Source of the DNA: Chamaecrista fasciculata
Lineage: Eukaryota; Streptophyta; Magnoliopsida; Fabales; Fabaceae
DNA length: 64,000 nucleotides
NCBI GenBank assembly: GCA_003254925.1
Contig: QANZ01016320.1
Location: 46,478 to 110,477, forward strand
Reading direction: 5' to 3'
In this document: positions 23,915-35,907 of the stretch, piece by piece
Numbering within the stretch: position 1 is the stretch's first letter
Layout: each line of letters starts with the position of its first letter
Notes under the pieces: model-generated
Told to the model about the DNA's origin: nothing
Database searches by the model: none
The model's input: the letters and a program-made list of their open reading frames with translations, nothing else
Made by a program: the position numbers and the translations under genes

Positions 23915-24596
23915 GGCATTGGTTCTTAGCCCTTAGATTACAAGTAAAAAGAGCAAAATAGTATATGTTTATGTGGAATTTTATTATTATTTTCGTAATT
24001 CAAACACTAATTAACACCCAAGAATATAGCCTTTAAAGTATTGATAATAGAATTGTGGTTGAGTATATTGCAGGCCATGAGTGGGACTCGCACGTGAAAA
24101 AAACCTAAAGTGCGGAGAGTGACTCTTTAAAGGGTTACACTGTGTGTGATTGGCCCAAATTGCAGCCCACATGCATCCATCACTTCAGTTCTTTTATGCA
24201 TTTCACTATATATCATTTTTTATTCACACTAAAAAACAACTAAATCATTTTTAATAAAGTCAAAATCTCATTTTTCTCATCAAATTACTGGACGAGCTTT
24301 GTTTTGGTTTTTTTTTTATTCTATTTTAATCTTCAAACTTTTTTTATTTGTTCTACAATTAATCTAAACTTTTTTGTTCCGTTTGGTTCTAAATAATATA
24401 TATTGTTCAGGAATAAATATTTTTCATATATGTTTATTATATTTTTAAAGATAGATATTAAAAAATGGTTTCTTTTTAAAGAAAACAGATTAAACGAGTT
24501 GGATAATAAGACTTATTAAATACCACCGTCCACTATATAATCAACTTAAAATTTTCAGATAGATCAGTTATATTTGTACTGTGATTCTGTGTAGAA

Positions 24597-25310
24597 TTTT
24601 TTTTTTTCACAATGAATCTTTATTCATGAGATAAAAAGGCACACAACCATACATCAAGGAGATAAATTATGACATAGATCTAACAATATTAATATAGCCA
24701 AGCACTCTTGAGAAAAGATATAATAGTATAGGAGAAGAAGAGAGAAATCCTAGACAACACACCTAATAAATAAAAGATTTAGATCCAGATTTCCTATACA
24801 AGATCATAAACATTCAACAATTTACGGATCTACAACAATTTGACAAATAAGGAAAAAACATGAAGAAGAAGAAAAGAGGCAACACACCTCGTACATCCTC
24901 TCTGAGGAAGCCTTCTTCAATCCCGTTTCTTCCCACCATAGTTGAGCTTCAGGTGCAGATTCAGATGTTGTAGGTCTTCAAAACAAGAGCTTAACCTTTC
25001 CTAGAGAAAGGAGGAGCAAACTTTCCTACCGAAAGAGAAAGATCTTCCCTGGTGGAAGAAAAAAACCTCCATCTAAGAAGGAGGAACAAAAAGGAAAGCC
25101 AAAAAAAGGAGATGAGAGGGGTTGCCGCTGCAAAGCAGCGACAACCCTAAAAGAGCAAACTTTAAAACCCTAGCAGAGGTCGTGCGGTGCTTAACATTAG
25201 CTATAACTATGAGTGACCCTCAATCTCTGATAAGTCACATTGTTGTGAAGAAAATATCAAACAATAATATTCAGATGAACAAAATAGTCTTCGGGCTTCT
25301 TCTGATCCGC
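24597..25310 (-). mobile_element. LINE-like retroposon, minus strand (tentative)
   Basis: On the minus strand the sequence ends AATAAAGATTCATTGTG followed by a long A run (a T run on the plus strand near 24597-24608), so it has a polyadenylated 3' end. Its upstream part has a hairpin with GCCGCTGC and GCAGCG arms around 25118-25143 and short direct repeats, like plant LINE 5' leaders. No reverse-transcriptase frame is present. It may be a short internally deleted LINE or another processed RNA. Target duplications were not found. Confidence 0.4.
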
Positions 25311-25672
25311 TAGATATCATTTCCCTCTAGTAATAATATATAGTAGGACAAGACTTAGGTAAAGTTTCTTATATTTTTTGCTATAAGGTTCCCTAATTAA
25401 TATTTGATACGTGACAAATATTTTATGCACGACCAATCATAATAAAGAGAGAATATTAAATACACTTTTTTGCATGACTAATCATAGAAGAGAGAAAATG
25501 TAAATCAAAATTGTATTACAATAATAAGGAACCTTATAATAAAGATATAAAGAATTTTACCTGGTATTACAATGATAATTATAAGGCCTTCGTATAGTTA
25601 TCTAATCCTACAAAGAAAGCAACTTGAAAATTAACTTCATATATGTTTTCATTTTATTTTATCCTTATTTTA

Positions 25673-25718
25673 TATTTTTATTTGTTTTTTTTTTTTTGGT
25701 CCAGTATTTTTATTTGTT
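25673..25718 (-). mobile_element. Micro-insertion T11-GGTCCAG with 14-bp target duplication
   Basis: TATTTTTATTTGTT occurs at 25673-25686 and 25705-25718. The 18-nt insert (25687-25704) reads CTGGACC followed by A11 on the minus strand. The target is low-complexity, which lowers confidence. Confidence 0.5.
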
Positions 25719-25807
25719 AATATTAAATTCATTAATTTTATGGGATGTCTTTTTTTTTTTTTCTGTACATGTATGGGCTTTAAAGAGGCCTTTCAAAGCG
25801 AAGCCAG

Positions 25808-25939
25808 ACTTTTTGGCCCAAAAACAAAGTCAGATTCAATACTATCCCGACAGGGTGCAGCCCAATAGAAAACTTTTTGGCACATCACCAGAACTAATGG
25901 ATGACCTAGATTCAATACTATCCCGACAGGGTGCAGCCC
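25808..25939. repeat. Local direct duplication (32 bp exact, plus flank)
   Basis: The 32 bases at 25832-25863 recur exactly at 25908-25939. A preceding ACTTTTTGGC also recurs (25808 and 25872). The units are 64-76 bp apart with diverged spacers, so this is an irregular tandem duplication. Confidence 0.8.
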
Positions 25940-25985
25940 TACGATATGTATGTTGTACAATATTATAGCAGAAAAGAAAATCTAA

Positions 25986-26385
25986 GGGCATGTTTAGTTT
26001 AAGGACATATTTCATGTTTTTATTTTCTGTTTTTATTTTGAAATTCTATTTTCATTGCTAAATTTTTAATATTTAAAAAATAGGTTTGTTTTATATAAAT
26101 TTAAAAAATTATTTTCATTCATATTTAAATTATGTTAACTTGAATAACGTTAATTTTTATATTTTTAAGTTTGATTGTTATTAAATGATGATATTAACAT
26201 GATTAAATAGTTTATTTTTATGTAAAGTTGCAAAATATCACAAGTTTGTTTTATGAAATACTAAAAACGTCTTTTTGACGTTTTCTATTTTCAGTCTCTT
26301 TTAGGAAATATTTCCAGAAAACATTTTCAAAAAAACTATACAAAACATATTTTCAGTCATAAACAAGGCAACCAAACAAATATTC
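25986..26385. mobile_element. Tourist-like MITE, 400 bp
   Basis: The ends GGGCATGTTTAGTTTAAGG and, inverted, GAATATTTGTTTGGTTGCC form imperfect terminal repeats of the GGGx(5)TTTGGTTT type. They are flanked by TAA on both sides (25983-25985 and 26386-26388). A three-base TAA duplication and these termini fit PIF/Harbinger (Tourist-like) MITEs. It is non-coding. Confidence 0.55.
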
Positions 26386-26407
26386 TAATACTAAATTGTT
26401 AACTTAG

Positions 26408-26512
26408 TAAAGAAAGAGAGACCAAATAGTAAATTTTCTCTTATTTTTAATTTCATAGACTATAATTTTAAAAATGAACGACCAGAAAGGGGTGGAGCCA
26501 TATAATATTAGA
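26408..26512. repeat. Dispersed repeat block, copy 2
   Basis: This is the second copy of the block at 1-105 in the same orientation, differing mainly at its 3' third. It lies 20 bp from the Tourist-like MITE. Confidence 0.6.
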
Positions 26513-27269
26513 TATACTGTGTTTCCATCACATTAAACATTTGCCACAATACTTAATAAATCAAATAAGTACGAGGGCATTGATCCAAGAACATGTCTTT
26601 GTTGCAAACCACAACTTACACTCTTCACCACCTAACTCAAAGTCTTTTCTATCAAATAAAAGAAAACAATGAGTCTTTTCTTTTTCTCACATGAACCTAA
26701 GAAACAAACCTTTGAAAAGAATATCTTAAAATAAATGAACAAATAAATTTGATTTATTAAAAAAAATTATCATTGGTAAATAATATATAGATGGATATTG
26801 GATACACACAATTTTATGAATATTTTTATCTTAACAAATGCTTACTAATTAACTTGACAGGTAATTACCGTGATCATCTTTTGGAACGTGTACTATATAT
26901 GGCTGCTATAGAATAGTAGCAACTTTACATGTTTCTTTTCAGACAACGAAAAGCTCTAATCTTCATCGTGGATATTTAACAAGTATATTGCTAATCAATG
27001 CCTTTCATATTATTCTAATGAAAAAGATAGAAAGCTCAACTATTAATCATACCTGTCTGGTGCTTTCTTTTTCAGTGTTCATCATATCAATCATGCATGT
27101 CTAGTTCCTTTACATCCACAATATTGGCCCATGAGCATGCTTCCTCATAATGCCTCCCTCATGCCCTTTTATTTATACATTTTTCATAAAATAAACTTTC
27201 TACCCTGTTTTTCTTATGGGTGCTAGTGTGGTGCCATAGACAGCTTTGGCAACTATTAGCCAAAAAAAA

Positions 27270-27450
27270 AAATCAACTAAAATTGATCCTATTAGTAAGG
27301 AGTTAACTTATAATTTATAAGATCGTGAGTTTTATTCTCGTACTTGATGTGAAGGCCTTATTGGTAGGAAACTTTATGAGTATCTCTATAAGAGCACATA
27401 AAACTTAGAAGTATGCTCTGACCTTGACGAGCCTCCAAAAATTCAACTCA
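27270..27450 (+). mobile_element. Degenerate tRNA-derived SINE
   Basis: The segment TTAGTAAGGAGTTAAC, then ATAAGATCGTGAGTTTTAT, then GATGTGAAGGCC aligns with the minus strand of 61480-61590 (GTTGGTAAGGAGTCAAC, AAGTCGTAAGTTTGAAT, GATGTGAGGACC). The shared order and spacing resemble pol III A and B boxes of an Au-type plant SINE. It is diverged and probably old. Confidence 0.5.
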
Positions 27451-28383
27451 TTTACACCTAAAATAAATGTTCTTCACTAACGGGATTGGGCCTAAAGGTA
27501 ATTTCTCTTGATATAATGAATTTAAGTTTAAATTTTCATTATGAGATATGTTTACATTTGATATTTGAAAGTGACTTGAACAAAATCGTGTTAAATAGGA
27601 AATATAAAAATTATAAGAGAAAATTCCCCTTATCCCTTTATGAAATCCCTATTGTTCTATTATTTCTAGCATGTGTGTGTTCTCTCTCCCCTCGGAATCT
27701 TAAGGGCTTGTTTAATTTTCTTCAATCCATTTGCAGATCAATCTTTCAATCCCAAGTAGGTCCCTTTATTTGCAACCCACTAGCGTTACACATAAAGAAA
27801 AAGATATGTGCACATCAATGAAGTTTGTTCATTCAGTATACCACAAGACATCCAATTTCTCCTTTAATTTATTAATCTAAATCCTATATATAAGTTCTAA
27901 TTAGGAACCACAATAAGCCTAAATATAACTTTTTGATGTAAGTACACTCTTAAAATGACGGGAAGAGTAATTTTGGCATTGGAAAAATCTCACAGATGTC
28001 ACTACCGAAAAAGAAAACTCAAATAGAGACAGATACATGCTGAAAATTGTTGATGCAACAATCGCTTTCCACCTGTAATATCTCTTCTGTCCAATTCTGC
28101 CTTCTCCTGTAAAACATGTATATACTATCACTTTCCCTTATCTAATTAAAAAAATCCTAATAGTGGGTCAATAATTCAGTATATACGATCAATGACAATG
28201 ATGAAGAAGATGCCATTTTCTTTCTACATTTCTCTTTGCTGATTTAATTATATACAGCATCCTATATACATATAAAAAAACCTTTTGATTAATTAATTAT
28301 TGGGTTTTGGTATATCACCATGTTTAAATTTTCTGTTTTTTTTGGGGATGGATTTGCAGATCACAAAATTGCATGTCTCTACA

Positions 28384-28393
28384 TATATATAAA
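28384..28393 (+). promoter_or_regulatory. TATA box of the FORKED-like gene
   Basis: TATATATAAA lies 76 bp upstream of the ATG at 28469, leaving a leader of about 45 nt. No other promoter element is clear. Confidence 0.5.
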
Positions 28394-28468
28394 TATGCAT
28401 GCAGGGTTTCTAGCATACACATACATATCTGAACTAAAACTAAAGCTCAAAATTTTGATCCTATAAGC

Positions 28469-31465
28469 ATGGGTTCCAACTTCAATAATCTATCCCCTTC
28501 AGATGCACACCCAGAGACAATGGATCTTCTCTCACGTGCATGGTGCAACTTTGCTGTACAAACTCTTCATCCTGAACCCCAAGAAGGATCGCTTCTTCTA
28601 ATGGATAGCCCTGTGAAACAGTTAGAGGGTAGCCCCAGAGCTCATCCCACGGTCAGGAAATTTCATAATTACTTCAACAAATATATGTATGTACTTGAAT
28701 GTATATTCACTTTCTTCCTCAATCGTGTAATTATTTCTTAAACAGATGGAGAAGAGTGCTAGATTGGACGATGCAGATTTTGGGTCTCTCCCACCATGGA
28801 AGTCTAATGATGTTAAGGTAAATGTTTAATTACCATATAACTTAATTCATGAAATTGCATCTAATTCCATTGTCAAAGACAATTGATAATTTGTTTTTTT
28901 TTTCAAATTGGTGTTTCAGTCTTGGATATGGATGCAGCAAGCGATGCATCCTGAATTGAATTACAACAGCTATTTCCGAAAGAAATGGGTATGTCATCTA
29001 CTGTGCATTGTAGTTTGTAGACATGAATTAACAAATAAGCAAACTAACATTTCAGTCCTTAAATTATATGAGGGTTGTCATGTTAGTCCTTGATTTCTGA
29101 AAATACTTGATTTTATTCTCCAAAACTTATGACTCATTACAAATTAGTCTTTCCACAAACTCTTAGGAGAAATTGAATTCTAATTGAAGGACTAAACCAA
29201 CTCTTTAAAGAAATCCAAGGATTACAGCAACAAACAGAATGTGAGGTATGGTTTATGAGTGCAGATGCCATGGAAGCAGATGATGCCACTGAAGAGTGTG
29301 TCAATAAAGAAATGGTTCAGAGAAATGAAGCAGAGGAGAAAGGAAGAGCAAAGGATGCAAACAGCAGAGGTTCATGCGGCAATATCAGTGGCAGGGGTTG
29401 CAGCGGCGCTTGCAGCCGTTGCCGTAGAGAATTCAAGGTCAAGCGCTGATAAAGAAGCAGCGGTCGCCTCTGCCGCCGCCTTAGTGGCGGCTCAGTGCGC
29501 CAAAATGGCGGAAGCCATGGGGGCCAAAAAGGATCAACTTAGCTCCGTCATTGCTTCAGCCATGGCTGCTACTACTGCATCTGACATCTTAACCCTCACT
29601 GCCTCAGCTGCAACTTGTACTTTTCTTATCTTCTTCATTACTCTTACAATTTTCTTGAGATTTATTTATTATCTTCACTAATAAAATTAAAATATAGCTA
29701 GGTTTTGTTTTGTTTTTTTTTTTTTACTGAAACATGATAGAAAGAATATAACTAAGAACTCTTCATAAGTTGTAACAAGTTTTAGAGATGTTGCATCTGA
29801 CATCTTTAAGGCATTAACTCTAACAGCTAATTCTTAGAATGTGATTCTCTCAAAAACTTGTATCTATTTTCATTGAGAAATAACTAAATAAGAGGGGACT
29901 ACTTGGAAAATGGTAAACACTTTTTAACTTTCACAGTTAACTTTTAAGTATAGTTCTTCTATGGACACAGTAATACAAAAGAGACAGAATATGAATAAAA
30001 ATTATAATTCGAAGAAATTAACAAATTTTTGGAGTTATATAAGTCCTGAGTTATTTTTTAGTTTTTGTTTTTATAGCTTATCAATCTAAAAATATTTTTT
30101 CAATCCAAGACTGGGTACTATTAACCATAGTGCAAAAAACCGGACCGGTCATCAAACCGGTGGAAGGCTCGGGTCACTGGTTCAATGGTTCAACCGCTGG
30201 GTCACTGGTTTAACCGGTTGAGCCGGTTTACTTAAAAAATACATTTTCAAATATACATATTCATTAAATACCCATTAATATATTGCAATAATTTAAATAT
30301 AAAGTAAATATTAAACACTTTAGTACCTTTGGAGTTATTTTGCAATTTTAACCATAACAAGTTTTGTAAAAATTACATATTGACCCTAAATTTTTTTAAA
30401 GTTTTCATTTTAGTCCATCTATAATATGTATCCAGGGACTAATTTGTAATTTTTTGAAATTTTTTTAGGGTCAATATGTAATTTTGCAAACTTTGGCGGG
30501 TCAAAACGGTTCACCGGTTGAACCGGTGAGTCAACCGGTGACTCACCGGTTCAACTGCAATCCGATATTTTTATTTCTCCGGACCGGCCTGGGCTCCAGT
30601 TCGCCGATTCACCGGTCGAACCGTCCGGTCCGGTCCGGTTTTTAATACTATGCTATTAACATCTCTTGGCAAAAATATCAAGACTTTGGGTCTCTTATGA
30701 GAGGGTGAATAAGAGGTCTAATAGGAAGGCCTATGTCAGTTGTAACGAGTATAAAACCTTAAAGAGAATCTCATCTCAGAAGTTAATTTTAAAGTTGGAG
30801 AGTCCAAGATTTTATAAGATGCATTAAACTCAGCAATCTTCCACAATGTGAGACTCATTAAAGCTTAAGACACTTTATTAAAGATCAATTTCCTTTTTCT
30901 TTGGTACTTGTCGGAATATTTGTTGGATAAAGTACACCACTTCACGCAACAGAGACATATGATTGAGGGAACAGAGTGAAGAAAACCTCTTTTCTCAGTT
31001 ATCAGATTCTGTTTGGAGTCTTCAAACAAATACATTTTTTTTTTTGGTAATCTATTGATAATTGAAAATTGTTGATTGAGTGCAGCTTTAAAAGGAGCAG
31101 CCACACTTAAAGCAAGATCAGGATGCAAGAACAGGTTAAATGGGGGTGTGCCTGTATTGCCAATTGAGGACAACAATGATTTAGACTTTGATTTTGCAAG
31201 CGGAAGATCCATTCTTGCAGAAGGCGCTGAATTATATGTGGAAACACCAGAAGGTATACAATAATACAATCAAAAGTTGTAGAGCATGAAAAATCATATA
31301 TTAGATACTTTTCTTTTGACTTATCGATACTTCAAAATCTATCTATTTGTAAACAGGGGAGTGCATGGTTAGATCAGTTTCTGTCGTCTTGAATAGTGAT
31401 GCCAAGGTCAGGAAGACTAGCAACCTGTGATTCTCCTTCTTCTGTATATAATATATTCTCCTTTT

Positions 31466-31502
<37 letters not shown>

Positions 31503-32070
31503 TTAATCCATGAAGATTAGGAAAATAGAAAGTAAATAATTGATTCAATCACTATGTATAATAGACTATGAAATCCTCATCATTACGATTGACGACAAAC
31601 AATGATTCGGATAATGTAATAGGGCCTATAGTGGGTAGTTGATGTAAGCCACACGTTTTATCTAACTTTTGATCCGCATGATTGAACTACAGGTTATCGC
31701 TATAATGAGGAAGCATAACTTGTTGAAAAGCAAGAAAGAAAGTACGTGGCTCTTGAATTAAACCACATATCTCTTGTTGAATTTATGATGATATGAATTT
31801 GTAAAACCTTGAAATGAAATGACTGATGAGTGGTGGGTTTAATTTAATTTAGGTCTTGTGATGAATATGCATGCGGAGCTGTACAAAGAGTCAGAAGCAG
31901 AGGATGCTGACACGTGTTATCTGCTAGTTCTAACGACAAACAGAGGAACATTCAAGCTAGACATGGCGGATGATGTTGATCGATACAAGACATGGGCCAC
32001 CACCCTCAATCATATGCTCTCACTATCCTCTTCTTTAGCCAAATATGAGCTCCAATTTTACAGAAACTAA
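28469..32070 (+). CDS. FORKED-like/VAN3-binding protein (DUF828 plus PH-like domain), eight exons
   Basis: Proposed exons: 28469-28651, 28746-28817, 28920-28988, 29265-29616, 31086-31253, 31357-31406, 31693-31741, 31853-32070. All introns are GT-AG, the phases agree, and the product is 386 residues. Landmarks: MDLLSRAWCNFAVQ near the N-terminus; KKWFREMKQRRKEEQ then EVHAAISVAGVAAALAAVA and VASAAALVAAQCAKMAEAMG (the Ala-rich DUF828 core); SLKGAATLKARSG; then a C-terminal PH-like domain ending KTWATTLNHML. By family knowledge FORKED proteins bind the ARF-GAP VAN3/SCARFACE at the trans-Golgi network and plasma membrane and help place PIN1 for leaf-vein closure. The length matches shorter members of the family. 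Exon 4 is read in the frame continuing from 29265; another open frame over 29255-29449 is a shadow. Intron 4 carries a hAT MITE. Which paralogue it is cannot be told here. Confidence 0.9.
29040..29230. repeat. Small inverted repeat in intron 3
   Basis: CAGTCCTTAAATTATATG and TTAGTCCTTGATTTCTG at the left have inverted relatives at the right (AGGACTAAACCAACTC, CCAAGGATTAC). This TAGTCC/GGACTA pattern is shared with the larger Mutator-like MITEs in the window, so it is probably a decayed member lying inside the gene. Confidence 0.35.
30126..30652. mobile_element. hAT-type MITE, 527 bp, inside intron 4
   Basis: The termini are CATAGT followed by A-rich sequence and ACCGGACCGG on both sides, inverted. 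The element is flanked by an exact 8-bp duplication CTATTAAC (30118-30125 and 30653-30660), the size made by hAT transposases. The ends are packed with ACCGGT-type palindromes; the middle is AT-rich and non-coding. It sits between exons 4 and 5 of the FORKED-like gene. Confidence 0.85.
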
Positions 32071-32370
32071 ACTAATCATCTTATCATCATTCTGCTCTTC
32101 TTAATTTCCTGTAATCTTCTAGTTCTACATCTCTATGTAACTATGCCAAATTATAATCCAAGTTCTTGTCAAAGCGATCAACATGCATGTCATGCCTATT
32201 GTGAAATTAAAAAGGAAGTACTAGTCAAAATGGAGAAGAATTATGCATTTTTTTTTTATATAAAATGAAATCTAACTACAAATATGTCACGCAAGAAAAG
32301 CTCTAAAAAAGTTAGGAATGTAGGTTGGAGACTTGGAATATTTGGATGGCTAAAATTTTAAATTGATTAT

Positions 32371-32618
32371 TAAAAATCAGAAAGAGAGAAGGAATCTGTG
32401 AATATGCTCAATAGTATATGATTATGGAGGCAAAAAAGATATACACATATGTGCAATCAAAAAAATGACGCACGGCGGCCAAGCTGACTGACAAAGAAAA
32501 AGAAACCTATTTCATCTAATCATGTATATGCTACCTCACTATAATATATACACTTGCCCAATAAAATAAAGCCAGCTGTACATAAAGAATATACTAAATA
32601 AAAGCATATATTTCTACA
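32371..32618 (-). repeat. 3' LTR of the copia element
   Basis: On the minus strand the LTR starts TGTAGAAATATATGC at 32618 and ends CTGATTTTTA at 32371, that is TG...TA and not the usual TG...CA. The exact 5-bp target duplication outside confirms this end. Confidence 0.9.
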
Positions 32619-34394
32619 TCCCCCTCAAGTTGAGGACTGATGAAGATTCAGCAGACCCAACTTGGAAACTAAAAAAGAAAAGCGAGGCCCAGGGAGAGGT
32701 TTTGTGAAAAGATCAGCCAATTGAGCATCTGAGGAAACATAACCAGGTAAAACAAAGCCTTTCTTGTACTGTTCACGCACCAAGTGACAGTCAATATCTA
32801 AATGCTTCGTTCGCTCGTGAAAAACAGGATTTTTCATTATGTGTAATGCCGCTTGATTGTCACACCACATGGGAATAGGCTTGCCGGGAGCTTGGTGGAA
32901 ATCATGCAGTAAATAATCAATCCATAACAACTCGCAAACGGTTGTGGAGAGACTTCTGTACTCTGCCTCAGCAGAACTCCGTGAAATAGTTGTTTGTTTC
33001 TTAGCTTTCCAAGAAATCAAACAGTCACCAAGGAAAACACAATAATCAGTGATAGAGCGACGCGTATCTTTGCATGCTGCCCAGTCAGCATCACAATAAG
33101 CTTCAAGAGCAATAGAGGAAGAACAAGAACCATCAGACTTCGCTGGATAGAAGAGGCCAAGGGCTGGATCATTTTTTAAATAGCGAAGAATGTATATGGC
33201 TGCATCCCAATGACACTTATGAGGTTCACTCACGAATTGACTCAACTGCTGCGTGGCATAAGTCAAATCAGGTCGTGTAAAACCAAGGTACAACAAGCGC
33301 CCAATGATTCTTCTATAGGCTTTAGGATCTGGGAGAAGAGTGTCAGATGTAGTGACAAAACGTTGGTTTAATACCATGGGAGTGGAAGTGGACTTGCATC
33401 CCAATAAACTTGCATCTTTGAGTAAGTCTAAAGCATACTTGCGCTGATTAATGTAAATCCCCTTCAGAGATCTTGCAATCTCTAATCCTAGGAAAATTTT
33501 GGCTTCACCCAAATCTTTTATAGTAAAAGCATGATGCAAGTAATGCTTGACAGTAGTAATTTCAGTGAGAGAGGGACTAGCTATGAGGATGTCATCAACA
33601 TAAACAAGTAAAATCACCAAGGATTGACCGGTACCTCTAATGAAGAGACAATGATCATGAGAGGACTGATGAAAACCAGCAAAAGTGAGTTTCTCAGTGA
33701 GTTCAATGTTCCATTGCCTCGATGCTTGCTTTAAACCATATAGACTCTGTTTAAGCTTGCAAACCTGACCCTCTTTAATTGGATAACCCAGAGGTGCTAT
33801 CATGTAGATATCTTTTTCAAGGTAGCCGTGTAAAAAGGCATTGTTAACATCACATTGGTGTAGTAACCAATTGTGATGAGCAGCCAAGGCTAGTAAGATT
33901 CTCACTGTCACTGTCTTGGCAACCGGAGAAAAGCTATCATAAAAATTCACTCCCTCGATTTGGTTGTATCCCTTGGCAACCAATCGAGCTTTAAATCTTT
34001 CTATGGTGCCATCTGATTTCATTTTAGTTTTATAAACCCAGCGACAACCGATTGGTTTCTTACCATTAGGCAATTGAACTACATCCCATGTATGGTTGGC
34101 TTCAACAGCTTTCAATTCCTGATGCATTGCAGCTTGCCAACCTGAAGAGTGTTTAGCTTCATCATAAGTATGAGGTTCACTGATTTGAGTTACAGCACAA
34201 AGAAAATCAGTATAGGTTGATGAAAAAATAGTGGGATTAGTATAAGGATAAGCCTGTGGAGTGTGAGAGGTGGGATTTTTAATGGCACAAGTGATGTAAT
34301 TCTGCAACCATCCTGGAGGTCTATGAGGCCTTGAACTTCTTCGAGCAACCTGAACTGGTGTAATAGATAGTTGTTCCGACTCTGAAGGCAACTC

Positions 34395-34583
34395 TCCCCA
34401 AAAGAGCTCTCATAGGGAGAGGATTGCCTCATTATATATATAGAGTTAGAAGGCCCTTTAACTAAGCGATGTGGGACTTCAACACGCCCCCCTCACGCCC
34501 AACTCGGGCGTGAAGCCAACAAGTTATTCCCAGGGCAGCCCATAGTAAGGCTCATCCATCCCACATGCCCAGGCTCTGATACC
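34395..34583 (-). mobile_element. TRIM-like LTR fragment nested in the copia element
   Basis: On the minus strand a second TGGTATCAGAGCC primer-binding site (about 34570-34582) is followed about 85 bp later by a purine tract (GTGAGGGGGGCG). Next comes an LTR-like start TGTTGAAGTCCCACATCG (about 34482) and a TATATATATA stretch. A primer site and purine tract this close, without coding sequence, is the layout of TRIM elements. Only one LTR is seen. A related fragment lies at about 56315-56390. It is a partial fossil. Confidence 0.5.
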
Positions 34584-35907
34584 ATGCATTTAGAAGCATT
34601 AAAAAACACTGCTACATTTGAGGAAACAACCAATTTATGCACTGACAACAGATTCAACTTAAAATTCGGTATGTATAAAACATCTTTAAGCACCATATCA
34701 GCAGATAAAAACACATTTCCAGTATATTTCACCAATTTCACTGATCCATCTGGCAATGTGACAATATTGTGACCTTTTAAAGCTTTTAATTGTGAAAACA
34801 AACTCAGATTTCCAGAAATGTGATTCGAGGCACCTGAGTCAACTATCCAGCTTCCACCATTTATAGATAAAACAGTATGTGTATTATTTGTTGTACCTGC
34901 AAAGTCAGCGAAGCAACTCACATCCCCAGTACTAGTGCCTGCAGCAGCCTTACCCTTCAAAAATTTTTGTACCTCTTGCTGAACCATCTCAAAGAGTGAT
35001 GGTGAATCTGTCCCCTTCAATTCCTGTGACATATCAGACTCAGAAACAGCAACATTGTTAGCATACGATTGACCCTTCTTGGTCTTCTGATTTTTGTACT
35101 CTTTGAACCACTCGGGGTACCCATGCTTCTTAAAGCATGCTTCCTCAAGGTGTCCTATCTTATGACAGTGTGTACAAATCCTGCAGAAGAATGTTACTGA
35201 CTACAGCATTATATGAATCATTTAGTCCCATCAAAAATTGCATAAGCTTATCAGAGGACTCTATTTCATCTTGTTTCTTGTAAATATCACACTTACAACC
35301 AGTATAAGAACATCGTGGTCGAGGCTCCAAGCAGTTCAGCTCCTCCCAAAGTTTCTTCAGATTGTTAGAGTATGTCGCCAATGAGTCATTGCCTTGCTTC
35401 ATGCGTGCCAGCTGCTTCTTGATGTTGAATACCTGAGATTTATCACCTTGCCCGAATTTCTCTTCAAGTTCCATCCAGAGTTGTCGAGCAGAGGATGAAT
35501 AGATGTATGCCTCTGAAAGTTCCTTGGTCATGGAGTTAATAATCCATGAGATGACCATGGAATCAACGAAACTCCATTGCTGAAAATTATCTGTTGTTTC
35601 ATCATTAGGTTGCGGGAAGCTTCCATCAACGAAACTTAGTTTGTTCTTCGCCTTCAAGGCGATTTGCATAGAACGCCTCCAGATGACGTAGTTAGTCATC
35701 GTCAATGGATGGGTAACCAGCACGAGCCCAGGATTGTCTGAAGAATGTAGATACAACGGGTCCTTCCTCATCGAACCCTCAAACTCCTGTGAGCTCTTGC
35801 TGCGAACACTAGAAGCGGCAGATTCTGATGAAGCTTCAGCCGCCATTTGGATATTAGGGTAAAAATGAGCAAGTTAGGGATTCCTTCCAACCTAAGCTCT
35901 GATACCA

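Larger units (their letters stand above)
23498..28468. other. Intergenic region with transposon remnants
   Basis: Holds a LINE-like sequence (24597-25310), a local duplication (25808-25939), a Tourist-like MITE (25986-26385), the repeat block at 26408-26512, a degenerate SINE (27270-27450) and the promoter of the FORKED-like gene. No convincing gene is present. Confidence 0.6.

Noticed and set aside
29255-29449. 64-codon frame over exon 4 of the FORKED-like gene
   Set aside because: The other frame encodes the conserved HAAISVAGVAAAL core, so this is a shadow.
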